A stretch of 14,327 nucleotides of DNA. It comes from Chloroflexota bacterium. GTDB lineage: Bacteria > Chloroflexota > Anaerolineae > Anaerolineales > Villigracilaceae. Location: assembly GCA_016875755.1 (NCBI GenBank), contig VGOX01000017.1, positions 1 through 14,327 on the forward strand, written 5' to 3'. This document shows, piece by piece, positions 6,978 to 13,510 of the stretch. Below the pieces are notes generated by a model. That model was not told the origin of the DNA. It saw only the letters and a list, made by a program, of their open reading frames with translations, and did no database searches. The translations under genes and the position numbers were made by a program. Every line of letters begins with the position of its first letter. Within the stretch, counting starts at the first letter, position 1.

Positions 6978-7710
6978 ATATTTTTTCCACTACCCAGAAA
7001 TGGGACAAGCCTAGTATTTTCAATGGAGTTTTTTCCAGGAATTGTAAGACCACGCGCAGGAATTTTCCGAACGCGCCAAAGCGGGCGATGATGTTGTCGT
7101 ATGCGCCGAAGACGATGGTGTGTTCAATGAATTTGACGGGCAAACCTTCGAATAATTTTTGCATATCGCGGCGGGAATACACACGCACATGCGGGGCGAG
7201 TTTGTCACGCCATGCGCGGGGCAGATAATTTACAAATAATTTATTGCCGAAATAATATTTCCCTTTCCAAAAGATGCCGTGGGTTTCCACGGGGTAGCCG
7301 CGATTGGGGCAAAAGATGACAGCGCGCCCACCCACTTTGAGAACGCGCACCATCTCGGCAATCGCGGAGCGGTCATCCTGTACGTGTTCGATCACTTCAT
7401 GGCTGAGGATCAGGTCAAACGTCAAAGGGGGAAGCGGAAGGAATTCCCCGGCGGCATTGAGGATGTTGGGGGAGACGTTCAATGCATCTTTCGCGCGGTC
7501 GAAGTCATATTCCAAACCTGTGACGTTTGCGCCAAGTGCCGACATTTTTTCCACATACATGCCGACCCCGCATCCATTTTCAAGCACGGCGCCTTGCATG
7601 CGTTCACCCGCAAATTTTGCGATCATATCCAGCCGGCGCTGCTGGCCGGCACGCCATACATAGGAAGGTTCTCCGCGCAGGGCGGCTTTGTTCATGTCTC
7701 GTTCGGTCAT
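6976..7710 (-). CDS. Class I SAM-dependent methyltransferase
   Basis: This 244-residue protein has the Methyltransf_11 Rossmann core. Motif I is VLENGCGVGMYVEKM (about residues 42-56), with Glu-Asn in place of the common Asp-Leu before GCG. The acidic end of strand 2 is TGLEYD, and FDLILSHEVIEHVQDD (about 97-112) holds the conserved His after the DL strand. GGRAVIFCPN follows. The C-terminal part (YPRAWRDKLAPHVRVYSRRDMQKLFE) is typical of methyltransferases that modify lipids, quinones or glycans, but the substrate cannot be read from sequence. ATG 7710 is chosen; an inner ATG lies at 7695. A TATAAT ends seven bases upstream, so the transcript may begin at or next to the start codon. It converges on the upstream + block and diverges from nusA. 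Confidence 0.88.
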   Translation of the reverse strand: MTERDMNKAALRGEPSYVWRAGQQRRLDMIAKFAGERMQGAVLENGCGVGMYVEKMSALGANVTGLEYDFDRAKDALNVSPNILNAAGEFLPLPPLTFDLILSHEVIEHVQDDRSAIAEMVRVLKVGGRAVIFCPNRGYPVETHGIFWKGKYYFGNKLFVNYLPRAWRDKLAPHVRVYSRRDMQKLFEGLPVKFIEHTIVFGAYDNIIARFGAFGKFLRVVLQFLEKTPLKILGLSHFWVVEKI

Positions 7711-7717
7711 GTCGGTG

Positions 7718-7747
7718 ATTATACCCAGCCGGGCACAAAATACCCAA
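7718..7747 (-). promoter_or_regulatory. Candidate sigma70-type promoter of the methyltransferase gene
   Basis: On the - strand, TTGGGT (7747-7742) and a perfect TATAAT (7723-7718) are 18 bp apart. The expected transcription start falls at about 7710-7711, at the ATG, which implies a leaderless or nearly leaderless mRNA. The -10 is strong; the -35 matches only three of six bases. Confidence 0.55.
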
Positions 7748-7749
7748 TT

Positions 7750-7763
7750 TGTTCATAAGAACA
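7750..7763. promoter_or_regulatory. 14-bp dyad between divergent promoters (operator candidate)
   Basis: TGTTC-ATAA-GAACA is a perfect inverted repeat with a 4-bp spacer. It lies between the methyltransferase -35 (7742-7747) and the nusA -35 (7773-7778), where a dimeric regulator could affect both. The half-site order is opposite to the GAAC-N4-GTTC LexA box of Bacillus. Confidence 0.35.
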
Positions 7764-7772
7764 TAAAACACC

Positions 7773-7801
7773 TTGCACCTCACACGCCTTTATGCTAGAA
7801 T
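7773..7801 (+). promoter_or_regulatory. Strong candidate sigma70-type promoter of the nusA operon
   Basis: TTGCAC (7773-7778) and TAGAAT (7796-7801) are separated by 17 bp, and a TG at 7793-7794 gives an extended -10. The expected start is near 7808, leaving a leader of about 90 bases before nusA. This also argues against any nusA start upstream of it. Confidence 0.75.
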
Positions 7802-7839
7802 TTGAAGCGGACGGACAACCCAATATCGAAGACACCGAG

Positions 7840-7862
7840 AAGTGGGTAGCCCCCACTTTTTT
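7840..7862 (+). terminator. Terminator-like hairpin in the nusA leader (possible attenuator)
   Basis: AAGTGGG (7840-7846) pairs with CCCACTT (7852-7858) around a TAGCC loop, and the T-run continues to 7862. It has the form of a modest intrinsic terminator and lies between the promoter and the nusA ribosome binding site. Premature termination here could regulate the whole operon. Confidence 0.55.
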
Positions 7863-7896
7863 CGTTTATATAAAGGAGTCATGGAGCAAGAAGAGT

Positions 7897-9777
7897 ATGG
7901 CAAAAAACGATTTTGCGCTGGCATTCAATGAAGTATTAGAGGAAAAGCAGCTCGCCAAGGATATCGTCGTTGCGGCGATCGAGTCGGCGATGGTTTCCGC
8001 ATATCGACGCGCCGTGGGCGCATCCACTGCCCAGCATGTGGAAGCCAAACTGGACCCTGAAACAGGTTTGGTGACGGTGTATGCCGAAAAGGAAGTGGTC
8101 GAAGACAGTGTGGTGGATGCGCGTACCGAAGTCCTGTTGGATGAGGCGCGCAAGGTGAATCCTGAAGCACAGCCCGGTGACATGGTAGTGGTCGAAAGCA
8201 CACCCGCCGATTTCGGGCGTGTGGCAGCTCAGACTGCCCGTCAGGTTATTCAGCAGCGCATCCGTGAGGCGGAACGTTCGAATCAGATGGAATATTATCA
8301 ACGCCAGGAAGGTGAGATCGTTTCCGGGTTGGTGCAGGCGATCAATGCACAGGGTATTACCATCGGTCTGGAAATGAAGGCAGAGGGAACGATGCCGAAC
8401 AACCAGAAGATTCCCGGGGAACGCCTGAAACTACATGACCGCGTCCGCGCGGTGGTGATCGAAGTGAAGGATGGCAACCGCGGTCCGCAGATCATTTTGT
8501 CTCGCGCTCATCGCAATTTCCTGCGCCGTTTGATGGAAAACGAAGTGCCTGAAATTTATCATGGCATTGTCGAGATCCGTGCGATCTCCCGTGAGCCTGG
8601 CGCGCGCGCCAAGGTGGCTGTTTCCGCTACACAGGCGGGCATTGACCCGGTCGGTGCGTGTGTGGGCATCAAGGGTGTGCGTATTCAAGCCATCGTCAAG
8701 GAATTGCATGACGAGAAGATCGATATTATTCAGTGGGACGCTGATCCTGTTGATTATATTTCCAAAGCCATCAGCCCTGCGCGTGTGAGCGGCGTCTATC
8801 TTTCTGAAGATAAGGATGCCCGCACCGCAACAGTGGTGGTGGGTGAGGATCAACTGAGTCTCGCCATTGGGCGTGATGGACAGAACGCCCGCCTCGCTGC
8901 CAAGCTAACCGGCTGGCGCATCGACATCAAGTCGTTGACGGAAGCGGCCATCGACACAGTCTCCAAGCTGAAGGCGGATGCGGAACTTGCCGCGATGCTG
9001 CCTGCGGCGGTGGAATTGATCCCGCAGATCGAAGATATCCTTGCCCGCAAGGCGGAGGAACGCGCGATCACCCCGGAAGAGTACTCGCTGCTCGGTCAGT
9101 TCGTGGACCGTGTGGAACGCCGTACCATGCAAGCCAAGGAAGAAGCAGCCCGCGAAGTGGACGAACGTATTGCCGCAGCGCGCGCAGAAATTCCTGCGGC
9201 GGCCTTCGAAATGCCCATTGACCAGTCTGGCATCAAGGAGCATATCTTCAACATTTTGACCGAAGCCGGGTATGAGACGGTTGGTCAGTTGATGTTCGAT
9301 ATGAAGACGGATGCCAACAAGGTGTTGGGTCTGGCTGGCATTGGTTCGAAAGCCATTCAGAACATCGAAGAAGTGCTTGGCACGTTGACCTTCCCTGAGC
9401 CTGAACCTGAAGTGGTGGAAGTTGTGGCAGCGGTTGAGGAAACTCCTGCCGTGGCGGAAGTTGTGGCAGAGCCTGCCCCAGCAGCGGAAGTGCCGGTTGG
9501 CGAGAAACCAGCCGAACGGAAGAAAGAAGCGAAGAAAGTCGTCGAAGAAGAAGATGATGATGAACATGCCAAGGATGGCGTCTCTCTCGATGACCTGTTC
9601 CAGATGAAGCCCGAAATGTTCCAGGCTGGCCCCGAAGCGGAAGACGATTCTGCTGACAAGAAGAAGGGCAAGAAGGGCAAGAAGAAGGGTGTTACACTGG
9701 AGTTCGATGAAAGCCTTGGCGAAGTTGTGGGCCGCAAGAAGCACAAACGCGGCGAAGACGACGGCGAGGATTGGTAA
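7897..9777 (+). CDS. nusA: Transcription termination/antitermination factor NusA
   Basis: NusA binds RNA polymerase and nascent RNA to control pausing, termination and antitermination. From ATG 7897 (MAKNDFALAFNEVLEEKQ, the normal NusA opening) it has 626 residues. In order: N-terminal RNAP-binding domain (1-130), S1 domain (about 135-205, GEIVSGLVQAI), KH1 (about 210-285, VGACVGIKGVRIQAI) and KH2 (about 290-346, LSLAIGRDGQNARLAAKL). A helical stretch follows (360-440), then a helix-hairpin-helix unit (about 447-497, VLGLAGIGSKAIQNIEEVL) and a tail of about 125 residues that alternates acidic runs (EEEDDDEH) with Lys-rich runs (KKKGKKGKKKG). It is longer than the Bacillus or E. coli proteins. 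AAAGGAG (7872-7878) lies 18 bases upstream, unusually far, while an out-of-frame ATG follows that site directly. The frame is open upstream to 7792, but that lies inside the promoter. Confidence 0.97.
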   Translation: MAKNDFALAFNEVLEEKQLAKDIVVAAIESAMVSAYRRAVGASTAQHVEAKLDPETGLVTVYAEKEVVEDSVVDARTEVLLDEARKVNPEAQPGDMVVVESTPADFGRVAAQTARQVIQQRIREAERSNQMEYYQRQEGEIVSGLVQAINAQGITIGLEMKAEGTMPNNQKIPGERLKLHDRVRAVVIEVKDGNRGPQIILSRAHRNFLRRLMENEVPEIYHGIVEIRAISREPGARAKVAVSATQAGIDPVGACVGIKGVRIQAIVKELHDEKIDIIQWDADPVDYISKAISPARVSGVYLSEDKDARTATVVVGEDQLSLAIGRDGQNARLAAKLTGWRIDIKSLTEAAIDTVSKLKADAELAAMLPAAVELIPQIEDILARKAEERAITPEEYSLLGQFVDRVERRTMQAKEEAAREVDERIAAARAEIPAAAFEMPIDQSGIKEHIFNILTEAGYETVGQLMFDMKTDANKVLGLAGIGSKAIQNIEEVLGTLTFPEPEPEVVEVVAAVEETPAVAEVVAEPAPAAEVPVGEKPAERKKEAKKVVEEEDDDEHAKDGVSLDDLFQMKPEMFQAGPEAEDDSADKKKGKKGKKKGVTLEFDESLGEVVGRKKHKRGEDDGEDW

Positions 9778-9786
9778 ATCAATAGT

Positions 9787-9810
9787 CCCTCCTCCTTACA
9801 AGGAGGAGGG
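9787..9810 (+). promoter_or_regulatory. Hairpin that buries the ylxR ribosome binding site
   Basis: CCCTCCTCCTT (9787-9797) is the exact complement of AAGGAGGAGGG (9800-9810), separated by AC. The right arm is the only Shine-Dalgarno for ylxR. In the folded mRNA the site would be masked, unless ribosomes finishing nusA (stop 9775-9777) or a factor opens it. Confidence 0.65.
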
Positions 9811-9817
9811 GGATCCT

Positions 9818-10135
9818 TTGAAGGTGAAGAAAAAAACTACCCAACGCGTAAAGCATGTTCCCCAGCGCACCTGTGTGGGATGCCGTGAAATCTTGTCGAA
9901 GAGACAGATGATTCGGGTCGTTCGTACGGGAGAGAGGGTACGGGTGGACCTGACCGGTAAACTGGCTGGGAGGGGAGCCTACCTGCATGACCGTCTTTCC
10001 TGCTGGGTGCGCGGGTTGAAGGGCGCACTGGCACACGCATTAAAGACCGAGCTTTCGCATGAAGATCGTGCCCGCCTGGAAGAATTTATGAACACTCTGC
10101 CTGCAGAAGCAGAGGATGAGAAGCAAGCCCTGTGA
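9818..10135 (+). CDS. ylxR: YlxR/RnpM family RNA-binding protein (DUF448)
   Basis: This is the small nucleic-acid-binding protein usually encoded between nusA and infB; in Bacillus it has been described as a modulator of RNase P. The family signature is clear: RTCVGCREILSKRQMIRVVR, then VDLTGKLAGRGAYLHDRLSCW. The GRGAY motif and the Cys pair at the start are conserved. With a TTG start at 9818 it has 105 residues. TTG fits the AGGAGG at 9804-9809 with eight bases between; GTG 9824 is in frame but sits 14 bases away. The frame runs open further upstream, into the end of nusA, where codons do not resemble the family. The N-terminus (KVKKKTTQRVKH) is very basic. Its ribosome binding site is inside a hairpin. 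Confidence 0.93.
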   Translation: MKVKKKTTQRVKHVPQRTCVGCREILSKRQMIRVVRTGERVRVDLTGKLAGRGAYLHDRLSCWVRGLKGALAHALKTELSHEDRARLEEFMNTLPAEAEDEKQAL

Positions 10136-10160
10136 ACGAATAGCCACTCGCTCACAGGCT
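10126..10160 (+). promoter_or_regulatory. Bulged hairpin spanning the ylxR stop, before infB
   Basis: AGCC-C-TGTGA (10126-10135) pairs with TCACAGGCT (10152-10160), leaving one bulged C, and an inner CGA/TCG pair extends the stem across one mismatch. The TGA of ylxR lies within the left arm. No T-run follows, so this is not an intrinsic terminator; it could be a processing or stability element. Confidence 0.4.
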
Positions 10161-10215
10161 GCCTATCAATATCAAGTGTTCAATGAGAAGTATTGAGACT
10201 AGAAGGAGGTGGCTT

Positions 10216-11985
10216 ATGAGCAATAACGGAACCAAGATCGAATTACCTGCCAGCATTGTCATCCGAGACCTGGCGCAAATCATCGAAAAAAGCCCTATTG
10301 ACCTGATCAAAAAATTGATGACCAATGGTGTGATGGCAACCATCAACCAGACGGTGGATTTTGACACTGCCGCCATTGTTGTGGCGGAGTATGGGTTTGA
10401 AGCAGTTGCTGAGATCGTTGAAGAGGAAGTAAAAGAGGAAGTCGGCGAAGTGCCGCTCTGGCGGCAGATGATCGCAGGGGAGGATAAATCGCAGTTGAAG
10501 GCGCGTCCGCCGGTGGTGACGATTTTGGGGCACGTGGACCACGGCAAAACCAGCCTTTTGGATGCGATCCGCTCGACGGATGTTGCCGCAGGGGAAGCCG
10601 GCGGTATTACCCAGCATATTGGCGCGTATCAGGTTGAAATGAAGGGACGTTTGATATCCTTCCTCGATACTCCTGGTCACGCGGCGTTTACCCAAATGCG
10701 CGCACGCGGTGCGCAAGGCGCGGATATTGTCATTCTCGTTGTTGCGGCGGATGATGGTGTTATGCCCCAGACCCGCGAAGCGATTGCGCATGCCAAGGCG
10801 GCGCGGGTTCCGATCGTTGTGGCGTTGAATAAAGTGGATAAGCCCAACGCCAATCCCGACCGTGTCAAACAACAACTCGCTGAAATGGAACTTGTCCCTG
10901 ATGATTGGGGCGGCAATACCATGGTGGTGCCTGTTTCTGCAAAACTGAAAAAAGGCATCGACGACCTGCTTGAGGGTGTTTTGCTCGTGGCAGACAGTAA
11001 CGATATCAAAGCCAACCCGGCTGGCAAGGTGATCGGTACGGTCATCGAAGCGGAATTGGATAAATCCAAGGGTGTGCTAGCAACTTTACTCGTTCAGAAC
11101 GGCACACTCGAAGCGGGTGATGTGGTTGTGGCAGGCACGGCATACGGCAAACTGCGCGCCATCAATGATTTCAAGGGCAAGCCGATCAAGAAGGCTGGTC
11201 CTTCCACTCCTGTAGCGGTGATGGGTTTGAGCGATGTGCCTTCGGCTGGCGATCTGTTTGAGGTGGTCAAATCGGAAAAGGAAGCACGCGTCATCGTCAC
11301 AGAACGATTGGACGCGCTCAAGGTTCAGGCGCAATCGCGCAAGAAAGTTTCACTCGAAGACCTGTTTGCCAATGTGCAGGCGGGTGAAGCGAAGGAACTT
11401 AATCTCATCGTTAAGGCAGATGTGCAAGGGTCGCTCGATCCCATTGTCACAGAGTTGAACAAGCTTGGTGAAGGCGAGATCGGTTTGAACATCCTGCATG
11501 CAGAAACGGGCAACATCGGTAATAATGATGTGATGCTCGCCTCCGCTTCGAAAGCCATTATCATCGGTTTCAACGTGCAGGCTGACGTGGACGCCCGCCG
11601 CATGGCTGAAAAAGAAGGCGTGGATATTCGCCTGTACGAGATCATCTATCGTATGACCGAAGATATCGAAAAAGCACTCAATGGTATGCTCGAACCGAAA
11701 CTGGTCGAAAAAGTTCTCGGCAAGGCACAGGTCTTGCAGGTGTTCTCTGCTTCGAAGTTCGGCAAGGTTGCGGGCTGCAAAGTCACCGATGGCGAGTTGA
11801 GACGCGGCGCAAAAGTGCGCCTGTATCGCAGCAGCGACATTATTTACGAAGGCGATCTTTCCTCCCTGCGTCATGAAAAAGACGACGTGAAGGAAATTCG
11901 TCAGGGATATGAGTGTGGTGTTGGATTCAAGAGTTTCAATAACATTGAACCTGGCGACACATTGGTGTGTTACATAGTAGAATAG
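10216..11985 (+). CDS. infB: Translation initiation factor IF-2
   Basis: IF-2 is the GTPase that brings initiator fMet-tRNA to the 30S subunit and promotes subunit joining. From ATG 10216 it has 589 residues. A near-perfect Shine-Dalgarno (AAGGAGGTG, 10203-10211) lies four bases before this ATG, so the in-frame ATG at 10183 is not the start. An IF2_N-type region (about 7-60, IELPASIVIRDLAQII) is followed at once by the G domain: G1 GHVDHGKT (105-112), G2 GGITQHIGAY (129-138), G3 DTPGH (151-155), G4 NKVD (205-208), G5 SAK (241-243). Domains II to IV follow, with KADVQGSLDPI and the fMet-tRNA-binding C-terminal barrel (GKVAGCKVTDGELRRG). The long N-terminal extension of E. coli IF-2 is absent, giving a compact form known in several phyla. 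Confidence 0.97.
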   Translation: MSNNGTKIELPASIVIRDLAQIIEKSPIDLIKKLMTNGVMATINQTVDFDTAAIVVAEYGFEAVAEIVEEEVKEEVGEVPLWRQMIAGEDKSQLKARPPVVTILGHVDHGKTSLLDAIRSTDVAAGEAGGITQHIGAYQVEMKGRLISFLDTPGHAAFTQMRARGAQGADIVILVVAADDGVMPQTREAIAHAKAARVPIVVALNKVDKPNANPDRVKQQLAEMELVPDDWGGNTMVVPVSAKLKKGIDDLLEGVLLVADSNDIKANPAGKVIGTVIEAELDKSKGVLATLLVQNGTLEAGDVVVAGTAYGKLRAINDFKGKPIKKAGPSTPVAVMGLSDVPSAGDLFEVVKSEKEARVIVTERLDALKVQAQSRKKVSLEDLFANVQAGEAKELNLIVKADVQGSLDPIVTELNKLGEGEIGLNILHAETGNIGNNDVMLASASKAIIIGFNVQADVDARRMAEKEGVDIRLYEIIYRMTEDIEKALNGMLEPKLVEKVLGKAQVLQVFSASKFGKVAGCKVTDGELRRGAKVRLYRSSDIIYEGDLSSLRHEKDDVKEIRQGYECGVGFKSFNNIEPGDTLVCYIVE

Positions 11986-11993
11986 GAAATATA

Positions 11994-12015
11994 GGGGCGG
12001 AGGAAACTCCGCCCC
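11994..12015 (+). repeat. GAAA-tetraloop hairpin between infB and rbfA
   Basis: GGGGCGGAG (11994-12002) and CTCCGCCCC (12007-12015) form a 9-bp stem closed by GAAA, a GNRA tetraloop. It occupies nearly the whole gap. It starts TAGGGGCG like the 28-bp palindrome at 6481, so the two may be related dispersed elements. No T-run follows. Confidence 0.6.
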
Positions 12016-12024
12016 AAGTAATTT

Positions 12025-12375
12025 ATGCCATCAGGAATTCGACTACAACGCATTGCAGACCGGGTCAAACAGGAACTTTCGGAAATGCTTATCCGTGAAG
12101 TTAATGACCCGCGCCTGAAACAAATTTTCATTACTGACGTAAAGATAGACAGGGAACTTGCCTTCGCCGAAATTTATGTCTCCGCTGTGGAAGGCGCCTC
12201 ACGCTCCGCGGACGTTTTAGCGGGTCTGGAATCTGCATCAGGATTTCTACGCCGTGAGCTTTCTGCACGGGTGGAAGTGCGCGCCTTCCCACGTCTACGC
12301 TTTCATTGGGACCCGACCCCCGAAAATGCAGATCATATCGAAAAGATACTGGCAGGGTTAAGAAATAAAAAGTAA
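12025..12375 (+). CDS. rbfA: 30S ribosome-binding factor RbfA
   Basis: RbfA is a 30S subunit assembly factor needed for 16S rRNA 5'-end maturation and cold adaptation. The 116 residues make one KH-type domain of normal length. Family features: RLQRIADRVKQELSEML helix at the N-terminus, DPRLKQIFITDVKIDRELAFAEIYVS in the first strands (residues about 27-53), and the C-terminal signature PRLRFHWDPTPENADHIEKIL (about 88-108). The ATG at 12025 is the only sensible start; there is no good Shine-Dalgarno, and the tetraloop hairpin ends nine bases upstream. It follows infB after 39 bases in the usual order. Confidence 0.95.
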   Translation: MPSGIRLQRIADRVKQELSEMLIREVNDPRLKQIFITDVKIDRELAFAEIYVSAVEGASRSADVLAGLESASGFLRRELSARVEVRAFPRLRFHWDPTPENADHIEKILAGLRNKK

Positions 12376-12440
12376 ATAACATCATTACTGTTTTTCAATA
12401 AGCAGAACAATGATCGATATTTTTTTGGAGGATGAAGATA

Positions 12441-13397
12441 GTGGATAAACAGATCACAGGGGAAATAAAGGCTAGACTCGCTTCAGCGAATAAGATTTTG
12501 ATAGCAGCACACGTCCGCCCGGACGGGGACGCCATTGGTTCCGTACTCGGGCTTGGGCTTGCCCTGCGCGATGCAGGGAAATCTGTCGAAATGGTGCTTG
12601 TGGATGGTGTGCCATCCTCTTTTCGATACCTTGAAGGCAGCGAACTGATCAAGAAGGAACCCAGCGGGGAATACGATACCTTTATCACCGTGGATTGTGC
12701 CGATTTCAAACGAGTTGGTAAATCGTTTGAAACCTACTTTCCACCCGATATCAATATAGACCACCACAAAACCAACGAAAAATTCGGCAAACTCAACCTG
12801 ATCGAAGCAGAAGAAGTTGCCACGGCTGCGATCCTCACCAACCACCTGCCCGAGTGGGGCTTAAGCATCACAAAACCCATTGCCGCCGCCCTGCTGACGG
12901 GTATCCTCACCGACACGCTTGGCTTCCGCACCTCGAACATTACCCCGGAAGCAATGCGTCAGGCAGCCACCCTCATGGAAACAGGCGTGGATATGCCTGA
13001 GATCTACATGAAATCATTGGTTCGAAAGACATTCCCTGCCGCCAAATATTGGGGCGCAGGACTTTCGAGCCTTGAAAGCAAGCATGGAATTGTATACGGA
13101 ACGCTTACCCTCGCAGACCGCAAACTCACAGGCTACAGCGGTAACGACGACGCTGACCTGATAAATATGATCTCTGCCATCGACGGGAGCAAAGTCGGCA
13201 TGGTGTTCGTTGAACAGAGTGATAACCACGTTAAGATATCCTGGCGCGCATTGGCGCCGGGCATCGATGTATCACCCATTGCAAAACATTTCAATGGCGG
13301 GGGGCACGCCGCCGCAGCAGGAGCAGATATCCAGGGAAGTTTGAGCGAAATCAAAGCAGAAGCCATCAAAATCACGCGAGAACTATTGAATCTGTAA
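12441..13397 (+). CDS. nrnA: DHH-family bifunctional oligoribonuclease/pAp phosphatase (NrnA-like)
   Basis: This DHH/DHHA1 phosphoesterase degrades nanoRNAs and, in characterised NrnA proteins, dephosphorylates pAp. Numbered from GTG 12441 it has 318 residues. DHH domain: His24, Asp28 and Asp30 (AHVRPDGDAIGS), Asp85 (VDCAD), Asp107-His108-His109 (INIDHHKTN), Asp158 (ILTDTLGF). The DHHA1 domain ends with the substrate-binding NGGGH (285-289) followed by AAAAGA. All metal ligands are present and length is typical. Start choice: GGAGG (12427-12431) abuts ATG 12432 with no spacer, but lies nine bases before the in-frame GTG 12441, which is therefore preferred. It follows rbfA after 65 bases; the rbfA-nrnA-truB order is common. 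Confidence 0.93.
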   Translation: MDKQITGEIKARLASANKILIAAHVRPDGDAIGSVLGLGLALRDAGKSVEMVLVDGVPSSFRYLEGSELIKKEPSGEYDTFITVDCADFKRVGKSFETYFPPDINIDHHKTNEKFGKLNLIEAEEVATAAILTNHLPEWGLSITKPIAAALLTGILTDTLGFRTSNITPEAMRQAATLMETGVDMPEIYMKSLVRKTFPAAKYWGAGLSSLESKHGIVYGTLTLADRKLTGYSGNDDADLINMISAIDGSKVGMVFVEQSDNHVKISWRALAPGIDVSPIAKHFNGGGHAAAAGADIQGSLSEIKAEAIKITRELLNL

Positions 13398-13441
13398 AGT
13401 CGAAATAAAAAAGACCAAACCAAAGTACTATCTCGAAATAA

Positions 13442-13472
13442 TTGGAAAATTATGATAAATATGTCATAATTT
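13442..13472 (+). promoter_or_regulatory. Candidate promoter of truB overlapping a 26-bp dyad
   Basis: TTGGAA (13442-13447) and CATAAT (13465-13470) are 17 bp apart, with a TG at 13462-13463 as an extended -10. A dyad, AAATTATGA (13447-13455) and TCATAATTT (13464-13472), covers the spacer and the -10, so a bound dimer would block polymerase. The 113-base gap before truB, the largest in the operon, fits an internal promoter. Confidence 0.55.
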
Positions 13473-13510
13473 AGATTAGAGTAGGAAATTTACTCAGGAG
13501 GAATACCTTG

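Noticed and set aside
7792..7896. An upstream nusA start at ATG 7792
   Set aside because: It overlaps the -10 element, lies before the predicted transcription start, and adds 35 residues without NusA similarity.
8905..9744. 279-codon open frame on the - strand opposite nusA
   Set aside because: It is antisense to the well-conserved NusA sequence, has no recognisable domain, and its His/Phe/Arg-rich composition is typical of an antisense shadow.
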